DNA of 64,000 nt from Sphingorhabdus sp. M41 (GTDB lineage: Bacteria > Pseudomonadota > Alphaproteobacteria > Sphingomonadales > Sphingomonadaceae), in contig NZ_CP014545.1 in NCBI RefSeq assembly GCF_001586275.1, forward strand, positions 3,275,522 through 3,339,521, read 5' to 3'. Position numbers and translations under genes: made by a program. Of the stretch, positions 15,497-24,917 are shown piece by piece. Position 1 is the stretch's first letter, and every line of letters starts with the position of its first letter. The notes below the pieces were generated by a model. It had not been told where the DNA came from. It ran no database searches and was given only the letters and a program-made list of their open reading frames with translations.

Positions 15497-17551
15497 ATGG
15501 GGTATCGATTAGGTGTCGACGTCGGCGGAACTTTTACCGATCTGCTGCTGATTGACGAAACCACCGGACAGACATTCCGGGACAAAGTGCCATCGACCCC
15601 GGCAGATCCTTCGCAAGCGGTTATCAATGGTGCTCGCGGCCTGTGCGAGCGCCAGAATATTGCCCCCGGCGAGATTGACCTGTTCCTGCACGGCACCACG
15701 GTCGCCACCAACGCCGTGCTGGAAAAGAAAATCGCCAAGGTCGGCCTGGTCGTCACCGAAGGCTATCGTCATGTCATGCAGATTGCCCGCAGTCTGGTGC
15801 CGGGGGGCCTCGCCGCCTGGATCATCTGGCCCAAGCCGGAGCCGATGGCGGCGCTTGAGCGGACAATCGAAGCGCCGGAACGGATGGATGCCAAGGGTCA
15901 GACCGTCCGCGAGCTGGATGAACCGGAAATGCGCGCCCGGCTGGAACGATTGAAAGCGACCGAGGAAATCGAAGCGCTGACCATCTGCCTGATGAACAGC
16001 TATGTCGACGGCAGCCATGAAAAGGCAGTCTCCGCGATCTGCGCCGAAGTCTTCCCCGATATCCCCATTTCCATCTCGTCCGACATTTTGCCCGAGATGC
16101 AGGAATATGAACGCGCTCTCACCACCGTTGCCAATAGCGCGGTCCGCCCGGCGGTGGCGCGCTATGTCGGCAATCTGGAAAAGGAACTGAAGACCTGGGG
16201 CACCAAGGCGAAGCTCAATCTGCTGCGCTCCGATGGCGGACTGATGTCGGCCGAAAAAAGCGCCGAGGCTCCGGTCAATCTGCTGATGTCGGGACCGGCC
16301 GGCGGTGTCGCCGGCGCGGTCTGGGTGGCAAAAAGCGCGGGCGTGAAGAATATTCTCACTCTCGACATGGGCGGCACGTCGACCGATGTGGCGCTGATCG
16401 AAAATGGCGCGGCCCGGCTGCAACGAGAAACCTCGGTCGGTGACCTGAATGTCCGCGCCTCGTCGATCGACGTCAAGACCGTCGGCGCAGGCGGCGGATC
16501 AATCGCCTTTGTTCCCGAACTGACCAAGGCGCTCCGCGTCGGACCGGAAAGCGCAGGCGCTCAGCCCGGACCCGTTGCCTATGGCAAGGGCGGCGAGCAG
16601 CCGACCGTGACCGACGCCAATGTCGTGCTCGGCTATCTGCCCGAATCCCTGCTCGGCGGCAGCTTCAAGCTCGACCGCGATGGCGCGACCAAAGCGGTCC
16701 AGACGATTGCCGATGCGCTTGGCATCGACCTGATGGACGCAGCGGCGGGCATCATCGACATTGTGAACGAAAATATGTTTGGCGCGCTGCGGCTGGTTTC
16801 CGTCCAGCAAGGCTATGATCCGCGCGACTTTGCCCTGATGGGCTTTGGCGGTGCCGGACCGCTGCACGCCAATGCGATGGGCAAGCTGATGAACAGCTGG
16901 CCGGTGATCATCCCGCCTTCACCCGGTGTGCTCTGCGCCTATGGCGATGCGACCACCCGGCAGCGCGTCGAAACCCAGCGCAGTTTCAACGAGATGGTGC
17001 AAAACACCAATGACGATGAACTGACCGTCTATCTCGACAGCCTTGGCGCGCAAGTACAACAGGAGCTCGAGGCCGAGGGTGTCGCGCCCGAAGATATTGA
17101 GCTGCTCTACGAGATTGATATCCGCTACGCCGGTCAGGCCTTTGAAATTCCGCTGTCGGTGGAACCGGCAGGCCTTTCCATCAAAAATCTGGTCGTGCGA
17201 TTTGATACCGAGCACGAACGATTGTTCACCTTCAATCTCGACGAGACGCCGCACGAGATCGTCAATGTCCGCGCGGTTGCGCTCGGCAAGTCCGCCGATG
17301 TCGCGCCACCGGTAATCGAAACGGGGGCCACCGATCCATCGGCTGCGAAAACCCGCGATCACCAGCTCTATATGGATGGCAAGACGCAGAACGCCGTGAT
17401 CTATGACCGGGCGCTGCTCAAGGCCGGCAATCGCATCCCGGGTCCTGCCATCGTCACCGAAATGGATAGCACCACGCTCGTCCACAGCGGCTGCGAGGCG
17501 CTGGTCGACGACCATGGCAATCTGATCATCAACCCGGTGGAAGGAGCCTGA
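15497..17551 (+). CDS. hyuA: Hydantoinase A / oxoprolinase family subunit
   Basis: A 684-residue HyuA-type protein with the actin-like ATPase signatures RLGVDVGGTFTDLLL at the N-terminus, LHGTTVATNAVLE, and LTLDMGGTSTDVALIE in the central domain. With HyuB it forms ATP-dependent enzymes that open cyclic amides (N-methylhydantoin, oxoproline) or carboxylate ketones (acetone and acetophenone carboxylase). Subtype cannot be told from sequence alone. HyuB begins one base after its stop. The lyase and CoA-transferase context fits formation of a dicarboxylic acid that is then activated and cleaved. Confidence 0.94.
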   Translation: MGYRLGVDVGGTFTDLLLIDETTGQTFRDKVPSTPADPSQAVINGARGLCERQNIAPGEIDLFLHGTTVATNAVLEKKIAKVGLVVTEGYRHVMQIARSLVPGGLAAWIIWPKPEPMAALERTIEAPERMDAKGQTVRELDEPEMRARLERLKATEEIEALTICLMNSYVDGSHEKAVSAICAEVFPDIPISISSDILPEMQEYERALTTVANSAVRPAVARYVGNLEKELKTWGTKAKLNLLRSDGGLMSAEKSAEAPVNLLMSGPAGGVAGAVWVAKSAGVKNILTLDMGGTSTDVALIENGAARLQRETSVGDLNVRASSIDVKTVGAGGGSIAFVPELTKALRVGPESAGAQPGPVAYGKGGEQPTVTDANVVLGYLPESLLGGSFKLDRDGATKAVQTIADALGIDLMDAAAGIIDIVNENMFGALRLVSVQQGYDPRDFALMGFGGAGPLHANAMGKLMNSWPVIIPPSPGVLCAYGDATTRQRVETQRSFNEMVQNTNDDELTVYLDSLGAQVQQELEAEGVAPEDIELLYEIDIRYAGQAFEIPLSVEPAGLSIKNLVVRFDTEHERLFTFNLDETPHEIVNVRAVALGKSADVAPPVIETGATDPSAAKTRDHQLYMDGKTQNAVIYDRALLKAGNRIPGPAIVTEMDSTTLVHSGCEALVDDHGNLIINPVEGA

Positions 17552-17552
17552 T

Positions 17553-19418
17553 ATGCCCGCACAGATTATCGAAACCAACAAGGCTCCGTTCAACAAGGTC
17601 GAGGTCGACCCGGTCACCCTCGACATCATGGAAAATGCCCTGCGCAACGCCCGGATCGAGATGGATGCCACCCTGGTCCGCACCGCCATGTCGCCCGGCA
17701 TCCGGGAACAGGGCGACGCCTTTCCGCTGATCGCCGATCGCGCCGGCAAGATGGTTGTCGGCCAGTTCGGCAGCTTCATCGACGGCTTCCTGCGCTCCTA
17801 TCCCGGCACGATCGAGGAAGGCGACATGATCTTCCTCAGCGATCCGTACAGCTGCGACGGCGCGGTCAGCCACAATAATGACTGGCTGGTTTTGCTGCCG
17901 GTCTATCGTGGCGGCAGGCTGGTCGCCTGGACCGCCATGTTTGGCCACCAGTCCGACATTGGCGGCAAGGTCGCCGGCTCGATCCCGATCGACAGCAAGA
18001 GCGTGTTCGAGGAAGGCGTCCGCATTCCGCCGGTGAAAATCTACCAGAAGGGCGTCTATAACGAGGAGATGGTCAAGGTCGTCCTGCACCAGAGCCGCAA
18101 GCCGGACTGGTGCGCTGCCGATCTCAACGCGCTGATCGCTTCCTGCCGGGTTGCCGCCCGCCGGGTCGATGAAATGTGCGGCCGCTTTGGCGAGGATGAA
18201 TTTGCCAGCGCCACCGATCTGCTGCTGGCGCGCAACCATCGCGCGATGAAACATCTGATCGAGACCAGCATCGGCGAGGAACCGGTGAGTTTCTCCGACT
18301 ATATCTGCGACGACGGCGTCGGCTTCGGGCCGTACAAGATCAGCTGCAAGATGTGGCGCGAGGACGGCAAGGTGATCCTCGATTTCGAAGGCACCGACCC
18401 GCAGGCACCGAGCTCGATCAATTTCTTCCTCAACGAGAATATGTTCAAGATGTTCTTCGGCATCTACATGATCATGGTCTTCGACCCGCAGATATTGTTC
18501 AACGACGGCTTTTATGATCTGGTCGATGTCCGGATTCCGGAAGGCTCGCTGCTCAAGCCGAAATATCCGGCAGCGCTCGCCGGACGGACCCATGCGCTGG
18601 GCCGGATTTTCGATATCTTGGGCGGCCTGCTCGGCCAGCGTCAGCCGGAATTCCTCAATGGTGCCGGTTTCTCGTCCAGCCCGCATCTGATGTATTCCGG
18701 TTTCGACAAGTCCGGCGAATGGTTCCAATTGTTCCAGATCGGCTTTGGCGGGATTCCTGGCCGGCCCTTTGGCGATGGCCCGGATGGCCACTCGCTGTGG
18801 CCCGGCTTCACCAATGTGCCGAACGAGTTTCTCGAGAAATATTTCCCGCTGCGAATCGAGCGCTATGAAGCCAAGCCGGACAGCGGCGGCGCCGGACTGT
18901 TCCGCGGCGGCAATGGCATCCACATGACCTACCGGTTCCTTGAACCGGGAACAGTGGCGATTCACGATGACCGCTGGTTCACCTATCCCTGGGGCGTCAA
19001 TGGCGGCCAGCCCGGCGACCGCGCCACCAAGATATTGGAGCGCGCCGACGGAACGAAAGAGGTTGTCGGCAACAAGCAGGACGGCATCGAGGTGCGCGAA
19101 GGCGATCTGCTTCACTTCATCACCTGGGGCGGCGGCGGCTGGGGCAACCCGCTGGAACGCGATCCCGAACTGGTGGCGCTGGAAATCCGCCAGGGACTGG
19201 TCACCGTGGAAGGCGCCCGCGATTATGGCGTGGTCATTGCCGATGATGGCAGTGTAGATGGTCCGGCAACCGAAAGCCTGCGCGCCGAAATGGCAAAGAA
19301 TATCGTCGAGACTGACGGACCGTTCAACTTTGGTCCCGATATCGAAACGCTGCGCGCCAATTGTCTGGCGGAAACCGGCCTGCCGGCGCCGGTACAGCCG
19401 GGAACCGTAGCTGCCTAG
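17553..19418 (+). CDS. hyuB: Hydantoinase B / oxoprolinase family subunit
   Basis: A 621-residue HyuB-type subunit. The N-terminus has VDPVTLDIMENALRNA and EMDATLVRTAMSP; the body has SDPYSCDGAVSHNNDW and the GHQSDIGGKVAGS segment with the His/Asp residues that bind metal in this family, followed by GNPLERDPE near the end. It is the catalytic partner of HyuA directly upstream. The length is within the family range (about 550-700). An equally long open frame exists on the opposite strand but is only a GC-bias shadow. Confidence 0.94.
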   Translation: MPAQIIETNKAPFNKVEVDPVTLDIMENALRNARIEMDATLVRTAMSPGIREQGDAFPLIADRAGKMVVGQFGSFIDGFLRSYPGTIEEGDMIFLSDPYSCDGAVSHNNDWLVLLPVYRGGRLVAWTAMFGHQSDIGGKVAGSIPIDSKSVFEEGVRIPPVKIYQKGVYNEEMVKVVLHQSRKPDWCAADLNALIASCRVAARRVDEMCGRFGEDEFASATDLLLARNHRAMKHLIETSIGEEPVSFSDYICDDGVGFGPYKISCKMWREDGKVILDFEGTDPQAPSSINFFLNENMFKMFFGIYMIMVFDPQILFNDGFYDLVDVRIPEGSLLKPKYPAALAGRTHALGRIFDILGGLLGQRQPEFLNGAGFSSSPHLMYSGFDKSGEWFQLFQIGFGGIPGRPFGDGPDGHSLWPGFTNVPNEFLEKYFPLRIERYEAKPDSGGAGLFRGGNGIHMTYRFLEPGTVAIHDDRWFTYPWGVNGGQPGDRATKILERADGTKEVVGNKQDGIEVREGDLLHFITWGGGGWGNPLERDPELVALEIRQGLVTVEGARDYGVVIADDGSVDGPATESLRAEMAKNIVETDGPFNFGPDIETLRANCLAETGLPAPVQPGTVAA

Positions 19419-19503
19419 CATCTTGCCGCTATCCAAAGTGCGGTTTGTCGCACCTTATCCAAGCCCCTAGACTGGCCTCCAATCCGGTCACGGGAGAGGT
19501 GCG

Positions 19504-21129
19504 ATAGTCGATAGCGAGACAGATGTTCTGATCATCGGAGCCGGAGCAGCGGGCCTCACCGCTGCGTTGGCCGCACGCGAATCTGGCGCCTCGGTCCGGC
19601 TGATCGAGAAACAGGACCGGCTTGGCGGAACCGCCGCAATTTCCGGCGGCGTGGTTTGGCTCCCTGACCATGACCAGATGGCGGCGCAGGGCATCAGCGA
19701 CAGCAGCGCCGAGGCGCTGGCCTATTTCCTCTCCCTCAACCATGGCGAATTGGACGAAGCGGTGCTCTCGGCCTTCGTCACCGAAGCCGGCCCCATGCTC
19801 TCCTTCCTGACCGGCATCGATGCGATCAAACTGACCATGATGCCGGACTATCCGGACTATTATGAGGACCGCCCCGGTGCGAAAAGGGGTGGCCGGTCGC
19901 TCGACAACGAGCTGTTCGATTATCGCTCGCTCGGGCAATGGAAAGACCGCGTGTTCGATCATGGCCCGGCACCCCGGATGATGCTGCGCGAAACGCCGCT
20001 GGGTGGCGGCAGCGGCGTGGTCAAGCCGGAAGAATTGCAGCGGCGCAACGCCGGAGATTTGCGCGGCTGGGGACAGGCGCTGGTCGGACGGCTGCTCAAG
20101 GCCTGTCTGGATCGCGGCATCGAACCGGTTCTCGGTTGTGGCGGTTACCGGCTCTGCGTCGAAAATGGCCGGGTGACCGGCGCGATTGTCGAACGCGACG
20201 GCAAGCAGGACACGATCACGGCGCGAAACGCGGTGATACTGGCCACCGGAGGATTCGAATGGAACGATGCTTTGAAACACGCCTTTCTGCGCGGGCCACT
20301 AGAAGCACCGGCCTCGCCGCCGACCAATCGCGGCGACGGCCTGAAAATGGCGATGGCGGCGGGAGCGGGTCTGGGCAATATGACCAGCGCCTGGTGGGTG
20401 CCGACCCTCGCGCTTCCCGAAGCGCAATGGCGGAGCGGCGAGACCCGCAACATGCCGGTGCTGATCGAGCGCACCCTGCCGCACGGCATGATGGTCAACC
20501 GCGAGGGCAAGAGATTCTGCAACGAAGCGGCCAATTATTCGGCGCTGGCCGGGGCCTTCCACCAGTTCGATCCGGCGACTTATGATTATCCCAATCTGCC
20601 CGCCTATCTGATCTTCGATTCGCAATTTCGGGAGCGCTATCCATTGGCCTCATTCTTGCCCGGCACGCCGCTGCCCGAGTGGGTGGTCCGAGCCGATTCA
20701 TTCGAAGAACTGGCCGCACAGATCGGGATCGATGCGACAAACCTGCCCGCTACCGTCGAGCGGTTCAATCGACTGGCAGAGCGATTGGACGATCAGGATT
20801 TCGGTCGCGGCAAGACCGGCTATGACCGCTTCTATGGTGACCGTTCGCGGGACGGCGCAGCGGCAACTCTCGGATCGCTGACCAAGGGGCCTTTCTACGC
20901 TGTAGAAATCCGGATGGGCGCGCTCGGCACCAACGGCGGCGCGAAAACCAATGCGCAGGCACAGATAGTGGACGTCGATGGCGAACCGATCAGCGGACTG
21001 TTCGGTGCCGGCAATGTGATCAGCGCGCCCACCGGCAGCGTGTACGCCGGCGCGGGCGGCACATTGGGGCCAGCCCTGACATTCGGCTATATCGCCGGCC
21101 GCGCGGCGGCCAGACTGGTCAACCGATGA
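19504..21129 (+). CDS. FAD-dependent oxidoreductase, 3-ketosteroid-dehydrogenase-like, with apparent ATA start
   Basis: A 541-residue FAD_binding_2 flavoprotein. A dinucleotide fold VLIIGAGAAGL sits at residues 8-18, with LGGTAAISGG and ILATGGFEWN inside and, at the C-terminus, LGTNGGAKTNAQ and GAGNVISAPTGSVYAGAGGTLGP, as in KstD/fumarate-reductase-like enzymes. It would introduce or reduce a C=C bond next to a carbonyl. No ATG, GTG or TTG exists in frame between the stop at 19468-19470 and the TTG at 19567, which lies beyond the FAD motif. The sequence GGGAGAGG (19492-19499) stands four bases before an ATA at 19504 that would give a normal N-terminus. Either ATA is used or an original ATG has mutated. 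Confidence 0.85.
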   Translation: MVDSETDVLIIGAGAAGLTAALAARESGASVRLIEKQDRLGGTAAISGGVVWLPDHDQMAAQGISDSSAEALAYFLSLNHGELDEAVLSAFVTEAGPMLSFLTGIDAIKLTMMPDYPDYYEDRPGAKRGGRSLDNELFDYRSLGQWKDRVFDHGPAPRMMLRETPLGGGSGVVKPEELQRRNAGDLRGWGQALVGRLLKACLDRGIEPVLGCGGYRLCVENGRVTGAIVERDGKQDTITARNAVILATGGFEWNDALKHAFLRGPLEAPASPPTNRGDGLKMAMAAGAGLGNMTSAWWVPTLALPEAQWRSGETRNMPVLIERTLPHGMMVNREGKRFCNEAANYSALAGAFHQFDPATYDYPNLPAYLIFDSQFRERYPLASFLPGTPLPEWVVRADSFEELAAQIGIDATNLPATVERFNRLAERLDDQDFGRGKTGYDRFYGDRSRDGAAATLGSLTKGPFYAVEIRMGALGTNGGAKTNAQAQIVDVDGEPISGLFGAGNVISAPTGSVYAGAGGTLGPALTFGYIAGRAAARLVNR

Positions 21130-21151
21130 CCGCAAAGATCAAGGGAAAGAC

Positions 21152-21928
21152 ATGATGAGCATATTGGACCAATTCAAACTGGACGGCGAAGTCGCGGTCG
21201 TCACCGGCGCCGGCAAGGGAATCGGGCGGGCGATCGCGCTCGGCCTCGCCGAAGCGGGCGCTGATGTTGCCGTCGCCGCGCGCTCCGCCGATGATCTGGA
21301 AAAGGTCGCCGGAGAGATACGCGCCTTGGGTCGCCGCGCCATTGCGGTGCCGACCGATGTGACCAGCCGCGCCGCGCTGGAGAATCTCGCCAACCGGGCG
21401 GTCGAGAAACTGGGCCGGCTGACGATCTGGGTCAGCAATGCCGGCGGATTGCCCGATGGCACGCCCCGCTATCTGACCCGCACCCCGGAAGAAAGCTGGG
21501 ACGCGCAGATCGAGCTCAATCTGAAAAGCGTCTGGATGGGGGCCGTTGCCGCCGCCAGTCATATGAGCGACAATGGCGGCGCAATTATCAATATTTCCTC
21601 GCGCGCCGCCATCGGCGGGCAGGTAAAGAACGCCCCTTATGGCGCATCCAAGGCGGCGGTGAACAGCCTGACCGCCAGCCTGTCGCTCGAGCTGGCGCCC
21701 AAAATTCGCGTCAATGCAGTGGCGCCCGGCCCAATCCCGACAGAGAATTTCGACGAGTCGATGGGTATCGATTCGGAAGAAAAGCGCGCACAGATACTCA
21801 AGCAGATGCAGATCCCGCTGGCCCGTTTCGGCCGGGAAGAGGATATTGCCGCTGCGGTTGTCTATATGGCTTCACCCGCGTCGAGCTGGGTGACTGGCCA
21901 GTGTCTCTATGTGACGGGCGGCAAGTGA
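21152..21928 (+). CDS. SDR family NAD(P)-dependent oxidoreductase (first of three)
   Basis: A 258-residue classical short-chain dehydrogenase. The cofactor motif TGAGKGIG is at about 16-23, followed by the NAG strand (SNAGG), an ISSRA strand with the catalytic serine region, and YGASKAA with the catalytic Tyr and Lys. The C-terminal PASSWVTGQ segment is usual. It follows the KstD-like flavoprotein by 22 bp and is probably the last gene of the lyase/HyuAB operon. It would oxidise or reduce a hydroxyl/keto group of the pathway substrate. Confidence 0.92.
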   Translation: MMSILDQFKLDGEVAVVTGAGKGIGRAIALGLAEAGADVAVAARSADDLEKVAGEIRALGRRAIAVPTDVTSRAALENLANRAVEKLGRLTIWVSNAGGLPDGTPRYLTRTPEESWDAQIELNLKSVWMGAVAAASHMSDNGGAIINISSRAAIGGQVKNAPYGASKAAVNSLTASLSLELAPKIRVNAVAPGPIPTENFDESMGIDSEEKRAQILKQMQIPLARFGREEDIAAAVVYMASPASSWVTGQCLYVTGGK

Positions 21929-21932
21929 TGCT

Positions 21933-23249
21933 TCAGGCGCGCTGACGCTTCATCCACAACCAGACGCGCCAATAGTGAAAACCCGCCCAGAGGTTGAACA
22001 AAGCCAGCACCATCAGGGCCTGCTGCAGCGCGCTCGCCTCCAGATCGCGGTTGCCGCCAGCGAAATAGTCAGACAGACCACCAACGAAGACCGGACCGAT
22101 TCCCAGTCCGATCAGACCGGCGATCATCAGATAGATTGCCACAGCCATGGCCCGGGTCCGGTCGCTGGCCAGGGTCTGGACCGCGGCGAAGCTGGGGCCG
22201 AAATAGAAAGTCGCGGCAAAGGTCGGAAATCCGAGCAGGGCAATCGCGACATTGGCATTGTCGGCATAGATGGCGGCGATCATCCCGGGGGCGGCGAGCA
22301 GCAGAACCAGTCCGCTGACCAGCAACGGCATGGCCGGATCGCGCTTGCCGATGATATCACCGACCTTGCCGCCAAACCAGGCGCCGAAGCTGCCGGTTAT
22401 TCCGACCATCACGCCCAGTTTCCAACCGAGCTCGCCATAGTTCATGCCGTGCACCCGGACGAACAGCCCGCCATAGAAACTGGCGAGGCCGTAGGAGACA
22501 AATTGTACCAGCACTCCGGCTGCGACCAGATGCCAGTAGCCCGGTTTGCGCGACAATTCGAGCAAGGCCTTGCGCAGGGTCATCTCGCCGTCCGCCGGCT
22601 GAAAAGCTTTTGCCAGGCTGATCTTGCCGCGCGGATCGGGCACGGTGAACCAGATTACCAGAGCGATGATGATACCCGGCAAGCCTGCCAGCAGAAACGC
22701 TGCCCGCCAGCTGAACATTTCGGTGATATAGCCGCCTCCGGCATAAGCGATAAAGGCGCCCACCGGCACTGCCGTACCCATAATCCCCAGAGCTCCGGCC
22801 CGGCGTTCGGGCGGGAACAGGTCGGCGATCAGGCTGTGCGAAGCCGGTGCCGAGCCTGCTTCGCCAATGCCCACACCGACGCGCGCCAGAAACAGCTGCA
22901 CGAAATTGCCCGCCAGCCCGCATAGCACCGTCATCAGCGACCAGACGGCGATGGCGATGGCGATAATCCGGCTGCGGTTCCAGCGATCCGCAAGGGCCGC
23001 CAGCGGAATCGCCAGCGTCGTATAGAAGATCGCAAAGGACAGGCCGGTCATCAGGCCAAGCTGCGTATCGGAAAGTCCCAGATCGCGCTTGATCGGTTCG
23101 GCGACAATCGAGATCACCTGCCGGTCGAGGAAATTGAGCATGGTGACGATGAACAGGACCGCAAGCGCATAATTTGCACGTCGCCGCGAAGCAGATGCAT
23201 TATCTGCCGAAATCTCGATACCCTCGTTGGGGCGGATGTCCTCTGCCAT
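21933..23249 (-). CDS. MFS transporter, Spinster-like (first of two)
   Basis: A 438-residue major-facilitator carrier with about 12 membrane helices. The first cytoplasmic loop carries the family motif ALADRWNRSRIIAIA, and the N-terminal half contains LNFLDRQVISIV, typical of Spinster/hexuronate-like MFS proteins in sphingomonads. The ATG at 23249 is chosen over a TTG two codons upstream. It would carry the substrate or an intermediate of the island across the inner membrane, after uptake by the TonB receptor. The direction of transport is not known. Confidence 0.9.
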   Translation of the reverse strand: MAEDIRPNEGIEISADNASASRRRANYALAVLFIVTMLNFLDRQVISIVAEPIKRDLGLSDTQLGLMTGLSFAIFYTTLAIPLAALADRWNRSRIIAIAIAVWSLMTVLCGLAGNFVQLFLARVGVGIGEAGSAPASHSLIADLFPPERRAGALGIMGTAVPVGAFIAYAGGGYITEMFSWRAAFLLAGLPGIIIALVIWFTVPDPRGKISLAKAFQPADGEMTLRKALLELSRKPGYWHLVAAGVLVQFVSYGLASFYGGLFVRVHGMNYGELGWKLGVMVGITGSFGAWFGGKVGDIIGKRDPAMPLLVSGLVLLLAAPGMIAAIYADNANVAIALLGFPTFAATFYFGPSFAAVQTLASDRTRAMAVAIYLMIAGLIGLGIGPVFVGGLSDYFAGGNRDLEASALQQALMVLALFNLWAGFHYWRVWLWMKRQRA

Positions 23250-23318
23250 GGTCAAGCTATGACAGGATTATTTTGCGCCCGGCACCCTTTGTTTAGCTAG
23301 GGCCGGTTGGTCCGCCTG

Positions 23319-24089
23319 TCAGAGAGATTGCCCGTCGTCGATGATGATATCCGACCCCGTGACCATCCGCGAAGCGTCGGAGGAGAAATAGAGCATCATC
23401 GGGTCGAGCGATTCGATATCCTGCAGGCGGCGGCGGTGGAAACCGGCGATTTGCGCTTCGCCCCCGGCGGTCTGGTACCAGTCGCCCTGGATCTCGGTCG
23501 GGATATAGCCGGGATGGATGGTGTTCACATTGACCCCCATCCGCACCCATTCGCGCGCCAGATTGCGGCCGAGATGGGTCACGCCCGCCTTGCTCGCAGC
23601 ATAGGCACTGTCGCCCTCGCCGGTCAGCCGCGACGTGATCGATCCGATGATCACGACCCGGCCGTTTTCCTTTTCCCGGCTGCCGCTGGCAATGAGCCTT
23701 TTGGCCCCTTCGCGCGCGACCAGATAGACGCCCTTGAAATTGGTATCGAGCAGCATCTGCAACCGGTCCGCCGGCACTTCGGTCGATCGCCCGGTCGCAG
23801 CGACACCGGCATTGGCGACAATCGTATCGACCGTGCCGAATTGCGTTTCCGCCGCATCATAGGCAGCGATGATCGATGCCTCGTCGGTGACGTCCAGCGG
23901 AACCGCCAGCGCCTGACCGCCCTCGGCGATGATTTCCTTCGCAAGCGTGTCGGTCCGGTCGGTGCGCCGGGCACCCAGGACGACATTGGCACCCGCCGCT
24001 GCAAACAGCTTGGCAAAACGCGCGCCAAAGCCCGATGAGGCACCGGCGATCAGCGCGGTGCGGCCTTCAAGCGAAAAGGGGATATCCAT
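23319..24089 (-). CDS. SDR family NAD(P)-dependent oxidoreductase (second of three)
   Basis: A 256-residue short-chain dehydrogenase with cofactor motif AGASSGFG at about 16-23, VANAG, the serine strand IIGSITSR, and the catalytic YAASKAG. The start at 24089 is selected because it follows a GGAG about ten bases upstream and gives a normal SDR N-terminus. It is divergent from the third SDR, with about 85 bp between the two starts that must hold both promoters. It is presumably an alcohol dehydrogenase step of the island's pathway. Confidence 0.91.
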   Translation of the reverse strand: MDIPFSLEGRTALIAGASSGFGARFAKLFAAAGANVVLGARRTDRTDTLAKEIIAEGGQALAVPLDVTDEASIIAAYDAAETQFGTVDTIVANAGVAATGRSTEVPADRLQMLLDTNFKGVYLVAREGAKRLIASGSREKENGRVVIIGSITSRLTGEGDSAYAASKAGVTHLGRNLAREWVRMGVNVNTIHPGYIPTEIQGDWYQTAGGEAQIAGFHRRRLQDIESLDPMMLYFSSDASRMVTGSDIIIDDGQSL

Positions 24090-24175
24090 TATGTCAGTGC
24101 TCCGGCTAGATTGCGAGACAGGCTCTAGACGATCAGCAAATGCTCGGCCAATAGTCAATTGCATAGGAGAAGATA

Positions 24176-24916
24176 ATGTTAGACACGTCCATCGACTTTA
24201 CCGGCCAAACCGTTTGTATAATCGGCGGTTCAAGCGGCATCGGCAATGCCACTGCGCAGGGCTTTCGCGGCTGCGGCGCCGAGGTTCATGTCACCGGCAC
24301 CCGCGCGAGCGAAAGCGATTATGATGCTGCCGAGGGATCCGATCTGGCAGGCCTGACCTATCACCAGCTAGATGCTGCCGATGATGCCGCGATCATCGCG
24401 CTCCGAAAGAAATTTGAGAAACTGGACATTCTCATCTGTTCGCAGGGCATGGTGATGTACAAGCGCGCCGAATTTGAACCGGAAAATTTTGCCAAGGTCG
24501 TCCAGGTCAATCTCAACAGCCTGATGACCTGCGCCGGGCAATTTTACGATTTGCTGAAAGAGGCAAAGGGTTCGCTGATCATCATCAGCTCGACTGCAGC
24601 CTTCCACGCCACCGTCGGCAATCCGGGCTATAATGCCTCCAAGGCGGGCGCAGCGGGATTGACCCGCACTTTGGGCAAGGCGTGGGCTCCCGACGGTATC
24701 AGGGTCAACGGCATCGCGCCCGGCCTGATCGCAACCAAGATGACCAAGGTCACTACCGACAATCCCAAGCGCCGGGAAGCCACTGTCCGGTCGATACCGC
24801 TCGGCCGGATCGGTGATCCGGATGATATGGCCGGACTGGTCCTGTTCCTGGCATCACCACTGGCCGGCTATGTCGTGGGGCAAACCATCATCGCGGATGG
24901 CGGGTTGCTGCTTTGA
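24176..24916 (+). CDS. SDR family NAD(P)-dependent oxidoreductase (third of three)
   Basis: A 246-residue short-chain dehydrogenase. The cofactor site is IGGSSGIG near residue 15, followed by LICSQG in place of the usual NNAG strand, the serine strand IIISSTAA, the catalytic YNASKAG, and a C-terminal LAGYVVGQTIIADGG typical of the FabG-like branch. It lies one base before the convergent MFS gene and divergent to the second SDR. Confidence 0.91.
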   Translation: MLDTSIDFTGQTVCIIGGSSGIGNATAQGFRGCGAEVHVTGTRASESDYDAAEGSDLAGLTYHQLDAADDAAIIALRKKFEKLDILICSQGMVMYKRAEFEPENFAKVVQVNLNSLMTCAGQFYDLLKEAKGSLIIISSTAAFHATVGNPGYNASKAGAAGLTRTLGKAWAPDGIRVNGIAPGLIATKMTKVTTDNPKRREATVRSIPLGRIGDPDDMAGLVLFLASPLAGYVVGQTIIADGGLLL

Positions 24917-24917
24917 G

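Noticed and set aside
17529..19436. 635-codon open frame on the minus strand opposite hyuB
   Set aside because: Antisense shadow of hyuB with a His/Arg-rich composition and no recognisable motif.
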